From the NCBI GenBank assembly GCA_914767715.1, contig OU612069.1, positions 11,529,387 to 11,593,386 of the forward strand: a stretch of 64,000 nt of DNA, read 5' to 3'. Origin of the DNA: Membranipora membranacea. Lineage: Eukaryota; Bryozoa; Gymnolaemata; Cheilostomatida; Membraniporidae. The notes below the pieces were generated by a model. The model saw only the letters and a program-made list of their open reading frames with translations. It did no database searches and was not told the origin of the DNA. The translations under genes and the position numbers were made by a program. How positions within the stretch are numbered: position 1 is the first letter of the stretch; the number at the start of each line of letters is the position of its first letter. This document shows, in pieces, positions 1 to 12,300 of this stretch.

Positions 1-1820
1 TACTGTTGTCTTTTACGGGCTGCTTATCAAGATTTAGCACAAGAAGGGCGAATATCTGCATACATGTCAAGCTTGAAATATACCGTCATATTTGATATAG
101 GCTATGCTTGAAGAATGCTTTTACACTACTTGGAATAACACAGATGGGAAAAAAATATTCATGAACCGCTTCATCTCTTCATCACCTATCCCTTATCTAC
201 TGACAAAGGAATTTTTACATCCTTCCCAAAATGCAACTTTATGGTTTTCATATAAAGTTTATGATAATGAAACTTAAACGGGATACCATATGAAGCATTA
301 GCATACAAAAAGTGGCGATTTTAGAACATTGCATTGAGCTATGGCAATTGCGTTTTCATCACTCTGTAATCTAGAGTGCTTGAGCACCTTCGAACAAGAT
401 TTTGAGCTTGTCGCTTTCAATTTTTACAGTCTCATAAAAATTTGAATGTACCACTGCAGTTTGTTAACTCAAATCCTGGTCGAAGAATTTTGGAAAATGA
501 ACAAGAGACCTTGACTGTGGACTGCAGGTCAATGATAGTGCAATAGCAAATTTACAGAATTTAATATCACTTTGTGACCAAGCGGCTCATTGTTAATTAC
601 CATGATTATATGATATATCAGTTTCCCTTTGAAGTCAAGTCAAATTCTGAATTCTCAATATACTTTGGGAAGTCCATAAATATGCATTATGGGACCGTTA
701 TCCTCTTAAATTTGATTGATTAGTTATTGTTTACTCACTGAAAAAGAAGTCTTCCATGTGCTGTCTTGACAAGCATTGCTAGAAGGAGAGGGGAATTCCA
801 CTGGCAAAGCTTGTCAAGACATGGTAAGGAACCAGCAGATGAAATTTTTGAGATATCATGATTTGCTTGTTTAGGAATAAGACCAATTGATAAAATTTGC
901 AGCTCACCTATGCCTGGGTATACCCAAAGACCGTTATCCTACCTCTAAAATTGTAACCGGCTTTATTCTATCTAGCCATAAAGTGAAACAGTATCCATCT
1001 ATTCTACCTATACATACAGTGGGCTGCCTACTACCTATGGTATGGAGGAAGGGTCAATGAATAAAACAAAACAAGAGCTAAGCAGATCTGCTGTAGCCAT
1101 TTCCTACTGATTATCCATTGAGTTAAATAAATCTAACATGGTAAGCCAGCGCCTATATCATATATATATATATAGGACAAAATATTCACATGGCACACAA
1201 TATTGTCTAAAAGCACAGGTTTTTGTTTCCATTGATCAAACTTCACAATGAACACGCTCAGGGCTCTCAGATGGTCGTTCATGTGCATCTGTCGGTAACC
1301 ATTGTTCATTTATGTTCAACCAGGGAGAATTAACTTACTTTCTACCATAATATTTTATTTCATAAGCAGATGTAGAAAACATAGTTATGAGTTATCCTAT
1401 TTTATATTGTGAGGGAACAACTCCCATTAAAATGAAAATTGAAAAATTGTTCCTTATCTGCGCAACGTCGATCGTTACAATGTAACAGCACAAGCTTACA
1501 TAGTATATGGTATAAAAAAAGTTTGACTTGACTCATCTGGGAAAACCAAAGCGTTTCATCATGGGAATAATGTAAAATTTTGTTATTGATGGATTAGGCT
1601 ATGTCAGCAAGAGGAAGAAATATAGCACTCAATCAACCTGTGTCAATACCTCTTGACGACTTCAATCATTGGCTTAATCAAACATTAAGGTTCACTACAA
1701 ATGGGTAGGTCACTATATCTGCTAGATGTTGATTAGTATCCCTTTTATGACAGCATTAATTGACTGAGGTAACAATAAATAGTACAATATAAACCGTTGA
1801 TATTCGATTCCCCACCGTGT
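1..1820. other. No gene recognised; short inverted repeat inside
   Basis: I see no convincing coding exon here on either strand. An inverted repeat TGTCTTGACAAGC (762-774) / GCTTGTCAAGACA (809-821) flanks about 34 bp, and the same core recurs at 11964-11978 and near 53660, so it is probably a remnant of a dispersed MITE family. A short (AT)n run lies near 1158-1175. Later exons of the RING gene that starts at 4186 on the minus strand could lie here or left of the window, but I could not identify one. Confidence 0.5.
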
Positions 1821-1912
1821 TTTGAAAATCCTATGCTCCTATCTACTTCTCGCAACAAATCATCATCACCATTTTGCATCAAATGAGAAGACAACTCGGC
1901 ATTTTTGTCGAG

Positions 1913-2090
1913 TTGCGACAATTGCGACGTTAGCAGGTTCGAGCTATTGCGACATTAAAGAAGTTGCGACGTTTGTGGGTTTACGACGTTATAAAAACCC
2001 TTCGTTGCAACGTTTTTGGGATTGCGACGTTAGTGGAACGCTAGATTGCGACATTTTGACATTTGCGACGTTAGTGGGTTCAACAGGGGG
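1913..2090. repeat. Degenerate TTGCGAC minisatellite
   Basis: The heptamer TTGCGAC, or a one-base variant, occurs nine times, starting at 1913, 1922, 1947, 1964, 1981 (TTACGAC), 2005 (TTGCAAC), 2022, 2046 and 2063. It is usually followed by GTT or ATT and often by AGTGG. Spacing is mostly 17 or 24-25 nt. The block is CpG-rich in an AT-rich setting. An open frame across it on the plus strand is best read as a by-product of the repeat, not as a gene. Confidence 0.7.
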
Positions 2091-3364
2091 GTTGGATGTG
2101 ATGCAATCTTCTCCGATGGTTTTTTTTTTTTAAACTGTAAAGAATATTTGATGGTAACTTCAACATCATAAACAATGTTGTTTATACACTTCGTGATTTT
2201 TGAGATATTTGAAGTCAACGTATATAGGTGTGCATTTGCATAGCGGATGAAACATGATTTATATAAGCTTTTGAGAGACAGTGAAGTAGGATCAACCTTG
2301 ATAATTTGTAGCTCCTTTGAAACAACAATAGTTAGAATTTCTAAAACCTTTCCTTTGTAAATGGGTTGATGCTATGAAAATAAAACTCTGGCAGTCAGAA
2401 AGTGAGCTGGTGACCATTAGGAGCTTGTAGCAACATCAAATTTAACTTGCAGTGATTTTAGCACCAATCTGAATTGATCCTATTTGACATATCAAACAAA
2501 AAACTATATATAATACACTCAATAAAGTAATGATATCAGAAAAGCAAATCTGAATCTTGAATTTATGTACACAGTGAATGCAAATGAGGCAAGCGGCAAA
2601 CTTCTACAACTTCGAAACCTTCTACACAGGCTACTTGTCCTTGTTTTAATTAAAGATAAAACAAGCCAACTGAGTGTGTAACATATAGGTAAGAGAGACA
2701 GGACCCAGCTTATATGGCTGGCAAGTGACAGTGAACAAATTAAGCTAGCCCGGTAATTTCTATTTTGTCACAATGATGTGTTTGAGGGCCACATTTTGGC
2801 TTATTTTAATGGAAAAACGCAGAAACGTTTTCCACTGGCTGCAAGTGAAGATACCTGCAAGTGATCCACATAGTACCGCATGAAATTTTTGAGTAAGTGG
2901 CTATAAGCGCTCTAAAAATCTAAATTTCCATGCTCAATACCTATATTCTCAATGATAAGTTTTAGGATACAGGCACTAGCCATGCAAAACCAGATTGCGT
3001 TGTGTCACAGATTCAAAAATAATTAAGTAGGACACAAGCTGATGCTTTTTTGGTATACATTGTCCACTCTAGACTCTAGAGTATGTATTGACTCTATGGG
3101 TGGTACTGAATTGTACTGCGCCTTTGGCAACAATAGCATAATGGTTTTCTTCAGGTTAAAAAATTGTCATTATTTGCTCCATAATGAACTTTATTCAGGT
3201 ATTGAAAGCATGGGCCGGGTATCGAAATCTAGTTGCGTTTATCGGATATACCCTGAATTGCTTCTCAAACTGTCATGATTTACATCATGAAACATGGCTA
3301 GAGAGTAAGAAAAAAGGTTGCACATATTGAGAAGGCGACATGTCCTATATCTCCTAAGACCTAC

Positions 3365-4186
3365 CTTCATAACCGAATGCCTGGTTGTTTATCTGCTCTC
3401 TAATATAATCAGTGACGTAGCAGATAGGGAACCCATCTTCAGGTAAAGTCACCAGTTTTCTGCAGATCATGCACTGCAGAGGTCCCCTTCCTCCAGCTAA
3501 CTGAACTGCAGCCATAAAAGAGTCAGTTAATATTTGTTGTAATTGAAAATATCATCCACGAGAGTTATCACTGTGTTTGCATGTTTACGGCCAGGCAGTT
3601 TCATTATGAGGCAAATTACAGCTTGCTTACAAAATGTTTTCTTGTTGCTCAGTTGGAATATGATGGAAAGTTAAACTCAGATTCCATACATAAATGAGTC
3701 TATCTACAGCTATAATGTGTGATAATCACTTTTGCTCAATAACCCATATCCTCATTTCACACAAAACAATTGATTCAGGCTATACGACGAACCTGTTGAT
3801 GTGTATAAATATAAGACCCATGCAGAAATGGAAGCCCTGCACATCATCTGAGTCTGCTACTGATCACTAATGGCAAATAACACAAGCGATCTAGCTAGTT
3901 TGAACTTATCAAAAGGCAAGACTACAGGTAATGAGCCCAGGGTTTGAAAGTTGAGAGAAGGCTTTGATGCAATGTTTTGCTTTGAGTTTTCCTTGCGCTG
4001 CCTAAGTTGCTGCATTCTGAGAAGACACACGAAGTCACCGATCGGTACACACTTACCAATACACTCCTGGCAGCACTTATGACCACAAGTTAGGATGCGT
4101 AGAGTTTTCTGCTCCATACAAATACGGCACTCAATCTCCTTGTTGATGTCAGCTCCTGGTAGGACTACAGGTTTTGAGGCTGCCAT
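3365..4186 (-). CDS. RING-finger protein, N-terminal two exons (TRIM-like E3 ligase start)
   Basis: Exon 1 is 4057-4186, starting at ATG 4184-4186 and ending at donor GTAAGT. Exon 2 is 3365-3505, with acceptor CTGCAG and donor GTAGG. The junction is phase 1 (G|TT, Val). The spliced 90-residue start has a C3HC4 zinc-binding pattern: ECRIC near residues 19-23, CGHKCCQEC near 34-42, and a final C-x2-C in LQCMICRK of exon 2. Pro-Leu-Gln-Cys before the last pair is typical of TRIM-type RING domains, which bind E2 ubiquitin-conjugating enzymes. Exon 2 ends in phase 1, so the gene continues leftwards, but I could not find the next exon (B-box, coiled coil or other). Reading through the exon 1 donor instead gives a RING lacking its last Cys pair, so splicing is the better model. 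Confidence 0.72.
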
Positions 4187-4940
4187 GATTGTAAAGGGAA
4201 AAAATCACGGGGATCACAAGGTGATGAAATAAGCCAACTGAAAACAAGACAGCTAATGCATGAATGAGGTCATTAAATATTTGATATGTAAATCATGTGA
4301 TGTTCATATCAGTCAGGTCATATGAATTTTAACAATCAATGTATTGAAACTTGATCATGCGTGCAGTAATTTTACACCCGCTTGCACATTCACAACAATG
4401 TCACATTTTTAGAGCCGACCTGCCTATGCTAATACCTTATGAATAGATCCGACACTCCCTTATGCCTATTCATCAATACAATGTAGTTATGTATACGTAG
4501 GGTAAGATAAGAACTTCCTCATCTCAGTAAATATCCAAACTCACTGCAATAGAAGATACAGAATTTGTGATGAGTGCTTGGGTTATCAGTAAAAGGCTAC
4601 ATTACATGCCTATCTCCGACTGTTCCGACAGCACCATTCTTGCTGTTCTGTGTGATAACTTTTCCTACATCATTTTACTGTAATATTAAACTGTTTCCAT
4701 CCATCTAATGACTAACCTCAACCTGAAGAGGTTTTTTAACAATGTGTGTACATTGTTTACTTACATTGAAATGTAATAAGTCGAACCATTGAGGCTAATA
4801 AGAAAATACTAGAGCATCATGTCATTAGCACTTATTACAAAATCCACCATATTAAACCAAGGAGTAAAAGTTTCTTTAACTCGTTGGCTTTTTAAATATG
4901 GGCCATCTATATGTTTTATAAGCAAGGTACTAAAGCTATG
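4187..4940. other. Upstream region of the RING gene, no gene seen
   Basis: This AT-rich stretch lies 5' of the RING start codon on its coding strand and should hold its promoter and any 5' untranslated exon. I saw no clear core promoter motif and no exon. Confidence 0.4.
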
Positions 4941-4959
4941 TTTCGATTTGTTATCTATA

Positions 4960-6535
4960 TTATATTAAAGCCCAAATGAGGTGCCAAAGTTCAGCACAAA
5001 CAAAACAAAGGATTCAAATTAAAAGGTTATATTCAGCGCTGATTTGAACTTTGACTCAATTAAGAATCCCTAATACTTTTAGAGGCAAAAATAGCCTTGC
5101 TTGCATCATATTATGTTTTCTTTAAAAACAAATTGCATAACCAGTGACAAATGTACGTAAAGTTTTATGTTGAAATAAAAGCTCAGGTGTGATCTATACT
5201 TTGAACCTGCACAATGAAGGATTGAAATATTAAGTGGCTGATTTCCCTCTCACAATCCTCATACATCTATATAGGAGAAACATTATCAACCATATCAGTG
5301 TTGGAAAAATACAATAATGACCTCTCACTGTCGTACAAACAGCCAATGATGTGACATAATAATAGTTTGTTGAAAAGTCTGAGACCCCCAGACCTTGGTG
5401 GTCACTGCAGAACATTACTAACAGAATAAATTTGATCACACCTAGTTATTAACAAGAGAAATGGTTGATTTTGCTATTCGGTAGTATTTGGTTGATAAAA
5501 TAAAATTAGCTGATATACATGGCTAGCAGCACGCTACAGGGAAATAATCGATACACTTTGTCGAAGTCCTGAAGTGACAACAAGTTCCTGCTCTCAACTA
5601 CTGAAAACTAAGTTCAATGTACGGTAAACTAGGGTATTTATGTATGTCTTCTTTGTGACAGCCCCAGTCAAAAAGCTAAATGTTAATATAAGATTTCAGT
5701 CTACTAACAAATGATGCCTGATCGGGCAGACAAATTAATTGCACCTATTGAAGATAAGGTTTATATTTTGATAAATTTGTAGCCCTGACTCAGGCTGTGA
5801 TTGTTAAACATGAATTTTTAAAACTGCCTAAAAACATGAAAAAGTGAATTATGGCAGATTTTGAAAGAATAATATTATGAGTCATGACATCACATAAAGG
5901 CACCATACTAAATAAAGAGCCAAATTTTGTTCGTGAATTTGAGCTCTTTCAAACTACACATAGGATATTTTACGCAGGGTCGTAGCTTAGAAATAATGGA
6001 TAGGGGGGGGGGGCAACAATCCATTATGGTGTGAAGTAACACCAGGTTGGGTATTGCAAGCTCCTCCTGAGCCCCTAGTCCCCAGCCCTCAAAACGTCCC
6101 TATGATATAAACAGCAAACTATGGAACTCCAAAATGATCTGATTTTGACTTCAAATACTCAATTATAGCATTTTTAGGCCACTCTATTCAGTATCCTAGG
6201 GGAGGCAGAGCGTCCCTGCCTCCCCTATCACTACAGACCTGTACTGAATATAATTTTGGCAGTGTTATTCATTATCAATTTACATGGCCCAAAAGGTTCC
6301 GCTGCAAAACCTAACATCTAGTTCTTAAAACTACCAAAAGAATTGACCAATATATAGCCTGGCAGCTAGTCCTGCAGATGTTATGCTATATATTTTTACC
6401 GAAAGAATTCATAGCACCTCTGGTCAAAATTTAAGTATAATGTTGGAAATATCTATGTGCCATTGCTTTGACGCCTCTTAGAGCTTTATGCCAACCATCA
6501 AATTAATAGTATAGCTATAACATATCACACTGACT
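4960..6535. repeat. Tandem 2 kb repeat, copy 1
   Basis: The copy starts around AAAGCC followed by a stretch rich in CAGCACAAACAAAAC, continues through a shared ATATAGGAGAAACATTATC block (about 5270), a run of G (about 6002-6012), and ends near GCCAACCATCAAATTAAT (about 6490). The same ordered blocks recur in copies 2 and 3 with substitutions and indels, so the units are old. This copy lacks the TTGGCACTTGTTGG-like segment present in copies 2 and 3. No coding function is evident. Confidence 0.7.
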
Positions 6536-7009
6536 TCGAGATTACACTATTAGTATGTGTATCTCTGATCGATAGAGCTTCTGTCGCAAATATTGAGCAC
6601 CTACATTTGGCTGAAAGAGAGGACAACTTTAATTTTATCAAACAGACATGATCGAAACAGAATTACTTAGCTCTGCATTATTAGTTCTCTCTTCTGAGCT
6701 TAGGCTGGCAATACACAGTTTCGATGTCACTTTTCTTGTCAAAACCATGTGCTAAATGCTCTTCTAAAACTGTTAAGAGGTGATATCAGAATTTCTAAAT
6801 ATAAATTAGAATACTTTAACAAAGAATGAGAAAATGATAAGTGTATATCTAAAAGTTTGGGTAATCATCCATACGTCTCCTAAATACCGAATTTCAGCTG
6901 CACTCAAGCTAAATGAATTAATTCACTCTCTATCGATCAGGGATATACATGCAATAGTATATCGCGTCATCAGTGTGATACAAATATATAATTTTTTCTG
7001 CAAGAGTCC

Positions 7010-8805
7010 GTCCCACTTGGTCTATAGCAGCGGGACTCTATATTCTATTAAAGCCTTATTGAGCTGCCAAAAATCAGCACAAACAAAACAAAGGACTCGT
7101 TTTGAAAGGTTATATTCAGCGCTGATTTGAACTTTGACTCAATTAAGAATCCCTAATACTTTCAGAGGTAAAATAGCCTTGGGTCATATTATGTTTTCTT
7201 TAAAAACAAATAGCATAACCAGTGACAAATGTACGTAAGGTTTTATATTGAAATAAAAGCTCAGGTGTGATTTATACTTTGAATCTGCTCCATGAAGGAT
7301 TGAAATATTACGTGACTGATTTCACTCTCACAAGCCTCATTCAATGTACCCAACTTGCACTTGTTGGCTCTCAGGGCCCCAGGTTATAGATTACCCAGCG
7401 TAGATTCGACTCCTATATAGGAGAAACATTATCAACCATATCAGTGTTGGAAAAATACAATAATGACCTCTCACTGTCGTACAAACAGCCAAAGATGACA
7501 TAGTAATACTGCATTGACTAGTCTGAGCCCCTTAGACTTTTGCGCCCTGCCCGACGCCCTCCCCCCAACCGGTGGACTAGTGATTTTTATCATACCAAGC
7601 CTGAGATCTTAAATAGAAATCTGCATGGATGTGAGTTTGACACATTTTGCACCTTGCTTGATAAAAAGTGCCTGTCTACCATGTTTGCCACAAGATGCAC
7701 ATGCTTTTCTGCCTATAAGCAGGGAGTAATTTACACATGACCTATTGCCACCTTGTTGGTCAATGCAGAAGTGTATAAACATTATCAATTTGATCAGGCA
7801 TAATTCTTCACACGGGAGAGGGGCAATTATTGATTCTGATAGTACTTGGTTAATATATAGAAAGTTAGCTGATATAAATGGCTAGAAGCAAAATACAAGG
7901 AAATAATCCTAGCACATTAATGAAGCACTGTAGCTGCACAAAGTTCCTGCTTTCAACTACCTGAAAGCTATGTTCGTTTCAAGTTAAGTAAGACCAATAA
8001 TGTATGATTGCTCTGCTACTGTCCCAGTAAAAAGCTTAATGTGAATAAAATGATGCCTGATCTGGCAGACAATTTAATTGCACCTACTAAACAAAAGGTT
8101 TATATTTTGATAAATTTATAGCCCTGATTCAGACTGTGACTATTAAACATAAATTCTTAAGGCTGCCTAAAAACATAAATAAGTGAATTATGACCTTAAT
8201 CTTACCTGGCAGATTAAAAAAAAACAGCCAAATTTTGTTCTCAAATTGGAACTCTTTCAAACTACACATAAGATACTTTACGCAGGGCCGTGGCTTAGAA
8301 ATAATTGATAGGGGAGGCAACAATTCTTGAGGGTGTGAAGTAACACCAAGTTTGGTACTGCAAGCTCCTCCTGAGCCCCTAGTCCCCGGCCTCTAAAGTG
8401 TTTCAATGATGTAAACAGCAAATTAAAGTCCTAAATGAGCTGATTTTGACTTAAAATACTCAACTATAGCATTTTCAGGGCTTAGGCCACTCAATTCAGT
8501 ATTCTAGGGGAGGCAGAGCGTCCCTACCTTCCCCAGAACTGCAGGCCTGTATTGAATATAATTTCGGCAGTGTTATCCATCAGTCCGTTGCAAAACCTGA
8601 CACCTATCTCTAAAGATTGCCGAAAGAATCGAGCAATATATAGTCTGGCAGCTGGTCCTGCAGTTGCTATGCAATCTTTTTACACCGAACGAATTGATGG
8701 CACTTCTGGTCAAAAATTATGTATAGGGTTAGACATTGCTATGTGCCATCGCTTTGATGCCTCAAAGAACTTTATGCCAACCATCAAATTAATTGTATAG
8801 CTTAA
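7010..8805. repeat. Tandem 2 kb repeat, copy 2
   Basis: It has the same block order as copy 1, preceded by a GTCCCAC...AGCAGCGGGACT segment (7010-7035) that also opens copy 3. It ends at about 8800 with GCCAACCATCAAATTAAT. On the minus strand, about 38 codons at 7275-7390 read in the same frame as the homologous part of copy 3, which hints at an old coding or element-encoded segment. Nothing here forms an intact gene. Confidence 0.7.
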
Positions 8806-8849
8806 ATATATACAGAATATACAGAACCAAACAATAAGTATATGCTCTG

Positions 8850-10420
8850 CAAATGTCCCACTAGGTCTATAGCAGCGGGACTTGACTTCAGTCTATATTA
8901 TTTTAAAGCCTGAATTAGCGAAAGAAATTCAGCGCAAACAAAGCAAAGGATCATTATATTTAAAGGATATATGCAGCGCTGATTTTAACTTAGATTTTTG
9001 AACTTGATTATAGTCAGGCACCCTTATACTTTGATGTTTGTTTGTTTAAAACAATTATATCATAACCAGTGACAACTGATGCAAGGTTTTATACTGTAAC
9101 ACGAGCCCAAGTACAATCTATTATTGGAACCTGCTCAATGAAGGATTGAAATATAACACGACTGATTTCACTCAAACAAGCCTCATCCAATGTTCCAAAC
9201 TTGCACTTGTTGGCCCTCAGGGTCCCAGGATATAGAGTACCCGGAGCAATTGTTATGTCGAGATGCCACGCCACATATATAGAGGAAACTGGATCAAATA
9301 TATCACAGTGAGAAAAACATAAGAATGACCCTTCCTGTTGTACAACCAGTCCAACATGATTTATCTTACCACTGCATTGGCTAATGGTTTTTGTACCAGA
9401 CCTGATATCGTGAGGCCTCGAGGCTTGCTGGGGGGCTTTTTAGCCTCCAGCTGACCCCATGTGGTAATCCCCTAGTCTTCTCTGTGGCCATTTGGGTGGA
9501 TGTATGTCAGACATAATCTGGACCTTGCCTCGCATAAATTTGCCTGCCAATCAGGTTTGAGACAAATTGAAGGTGATCTACCCTGCGTGTAAAGTAATTT
9601 TGGTGCCACCCACCGCCACCTTGTTGGTCATCGCAGAATTTTATAAAGATCATCATCTAGATTCGACATGGTTATTCACAAGGGAAAGGGTGTATTTTGC
9701 TATCTGATAGTATTTGATCAAAAAATAAACAGCAAGCTGATATAAATGGCTAGCAGAACCTTACAGGGGAATAATCGATATACATTGTCGAAGCTCTGCA
9801 GCGGCACCAAGTTCCTGCTCTCAACTACTGAAATTAATATAAATACGGGGTATTTATGTATGTTTTCTTTGTGACAGCCCCAGTTGAAAAACAAATGGGA
9901 ATGTAAGATTTCAGTCTGCTAACAAATGATGTCTGATTGGGCAGACAAATTAACTCCACCTACTGAACAAAAGGTTTATATTTTGATAAATTTGTAGCGC
10001 TGATTCAGACTGTGATTGTTGAACATGAATATTTCAGGCTACCTATACACATAAATAAGTGAATTTTGACCTTAATCACTCATATCAGACTTTAAAAAAC
10101 AATATTATCAATCTTGACATAACATTAACGTCCCCTGCACTAAATAAAGAGCCAAACTTTGCTCTGAAATGGGCACCCTTTTAACCACAGGTAAAATATT
10201 TTACTGAATATAATTTTGACAGTTTTATTCATCATTCACATACATGTAGGAAGGGATCCCTTACTAAACTAACTTCTAACTTTGGGCAGCCGGAAGAAAG
10301 AATTGCGCAATATATAGTCTGGCAGCAAATCCTGCAGCTGTTATACAATAATTTAACACCGAACAAATTCATAGCACTTCTGGTCAAAAATTATGTTTAG
10401 AGTTAGAAATTGTTCCCCCT
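8850..10420. repeat. Tandem 2 kb repeat, copy 3
   Basis: It directly follows copy 2 and opens with the same GTCCCACTAGG...AGCGGGACT segment (8857-8881). It shares the later blocks but has lost or changed several (for example the CCTCCCC-rich segment), and ends near 10410. A 61-codon minus-strand open frame (9089-9274) covers the segment conserved with copy 2. I do not recognise a protein family in it. Confidence 0.7.
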
Positions 10421-10959
10421 GCTTATCTGTGAGGTGTTTTACAGCTAGTTTTGCGCACCCCAAATAAGCTACCACTTCTACCAACCTTGACAACTGTAAA
10501 GGCTAATTTCTGAAGTAATCTAATGTTGTACAATGTCTCCTGACAATGAAGATGTATTTATTTTTAATATTGTTAATTTAAGGTTTCACATGTCCCTTGT
10601 TAGGTGTAAGGCTCTACAGGCTATTGTTGTTAGGTTAGCTCCCTAATCACAAATATTTTGGTCTTATTTATCATACCATGTGTTGAACACTAAGAGAACA
10701 AACACCTACCTATGATAAACTTAAGCTATAGTGTGGAGTGTCTCAGCGGCCCAAAAAAAACAATAAAAAAGGAACTTCTGAAAAAAGGCTATCCTCATGC
10801 CGAAGGGTACAAAGTCGAGAGTAACTTGGTGTGTACGATTCTCATCACCCTGTCAGAGCATAGCTAAGGTACATAACCACAGTCATGCATCGATATTAAG
10901 GGGTGCTGTAACCGACTGAATAAAAATTATATTGTCCAAAAGCTTCAGCAAATACAAGG

Positions 10960-11260
10960 GCTGGCTGTGAAAATACCCCAGACAATATTTGGCAGCAGGA
11001 CTGGATTTCAGTCTAAATTCTATTGAAGTTGACTAACGATTGATATTACCAAACCAAAAGACTTATATTGTGTTTGATATGCAGTGCTGCTATATACTTT
11101 GATTATGAGACTGCCTAAATACACAACAAGTGAATTGTGACATTGAATGAATTTCCAGTGATTCAAAGTTGTACTAAGAGTCAGCGACAGTGTTACAAAT
11201 AGACTGGTGACAAAAATCAACAGCCGTGGCACGATCTGAAATAGGCACATGCTCAAAAAT
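10960..11260. repeat. Truncated fourth copy of the 2 kb repeat
   Basis: The start (GGCAGCAGGACT...TTTCAGTCTA, 10990-11020) matches the opening of copies 2-3. A later part (GACTGCCTAAATACA...AAGTGAATTGTGAC, 11108-11140) matches their interior GGCTGCCTAAAAACATAAATAAGTGAATT block. The middle is missing, so this is a rearranged partial copy. Confidence 0.5.
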
Positions 11261-11656
11261 ATATGATTTTGAGTAGCAATTGAAAGAGGCCCCTATCCAC
11301 AAAACATGTTACTAGCTCCAGTCAGAGAGGTGTTGACACCGATAAGTATAGATGGATAAGAATGTATTCAAAGCAACTTTATTGACAGAGGCGGCCAAAC
11401 TGAGTTATAACTTCAGCACAAGAGTCAAGATACTATCTAATCCGGACACCCGCTTGGAGTGGAATGAAAAGTATAATGCTACAGAAAAGAAACTCGGCAG
11501 TTTTTTAAAATCCCCAATTCACTAACCTGTGCTGACAAATTTATTTTGAATCTTTTGTTCACTACTGTGTAACACCAGAACCTCAGGTGTGAATGGCAGT
11601 TGGAAAGTAGGCCACTGATAGTAGGATTGCACCTCAAACGGAAGTAGTCAGTCTGT

Positions 11657-11967
11657 AGCTTTTTCTGGTGGGGGTGTGGGGACAAAGCTTGTCAACTCTT
11701 GCGAGCTACCTATCGAGAAAAGGATTTCCCCTCCGGAATTCGTAGAAAACCCTATTAAAAGTTGGAATAAATTGGATCAGAAAATTTAAATCCCAGTATG
11801 TATGAGATATAACGGTGGTCTTCCAAGGAAGACAGCTATCCTTTTCCTATACAAATTGATAAATGTTATCAGGGAGTTATCTATGCAATTTGAAGAGGAG
11901 ACAATCCTATCTCGATAGCTAGCTCGCAAGAGTTGACAAGCTCTGTCCCCTTCCACTGAAAAAAGCT
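11657..11967. mobile_element. Inverted-repeat MITE with about 70 bp arms
   Basis: The left arm (11657-11727) and right arm (about 11898-11967) are reverse complements over AGCTTTTT...GGGGACA, GCTTGTCAACTCTTGCGAGC and a CTATCGAGA block, with small indels. The spacer is about 170 bp with no open frame. The arm core GCTTGTCAA is shared with the inverted repeat at 762-821. I found no certain target-site duplication, so the superfamily is open. Confidence 0.65.
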
Positions 11968-12099
11968 TGTCAAGACAGGCTTAACCGGAACGTAGTTACA
12001 ACACCTTGTCTTTGAAGAATTTCCTGTGTGCATTAATTCAATTCTTCAATGAACTTGTAGTGTATCGTTGGTTAAAATGTTGGCAAAAATCCCAATGGT

Positions 12100-12300
12100 T
12101 AGTCACTCACCACATCGTGGCGGCGAAATAGGGCGAGGCTGCAATGTCTGCCCCCATTTGGTCTCAGTTTGTAGGCAGGTCGGAGCACACCTGGGGGTTT
12201 TACAACTCCCAGTAGTCAGTGAACTGCAGTGGGATTCGAACCCACGACCTTCAACACTTGTGTGCTGAAGTCCGGCGCTCTAACCACTGAGCCACCACCT
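12100..12300 (-). mobile_element. tRNA-derived SINE (tRNA-like head 12226-12300)
   Basis: On the minus strand the sequence begins with a tRNA-like head: D arm GCTC AGTGGTTA GAGC (A box TGGCTCAGTGG, 12284-12294) and T arm GTGGG TTCGAAT CCCAC (B box GGTTCGAATCC, 12232-12242). The anticodon arm does not pair well and the 3' acceptor is missing, so this is not a functional tRNA. It is followed by about 120 bp of non-tRNA body. It sits just outside the left end of duplication unit A and is not copied in unit B. Confidence 0.65.

Noticed and set aside
1822-2133. 103-codon plus-strand frame
   Set aside because: It overlaps the TTGCGAC minisatellite and a poly-T run and shows no family signature; there is no supporting splice structure.
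6001-6012. G homopolymer as a G-quadruplex site
   Set aside because: A single G run inside a tandem repeat; there are not four separate tracts.
12226-12300. Functional tRNA gene
   Set aside because: No acceptor-stem pairing and a poor anticodon arm; followed by a SINE-like body.
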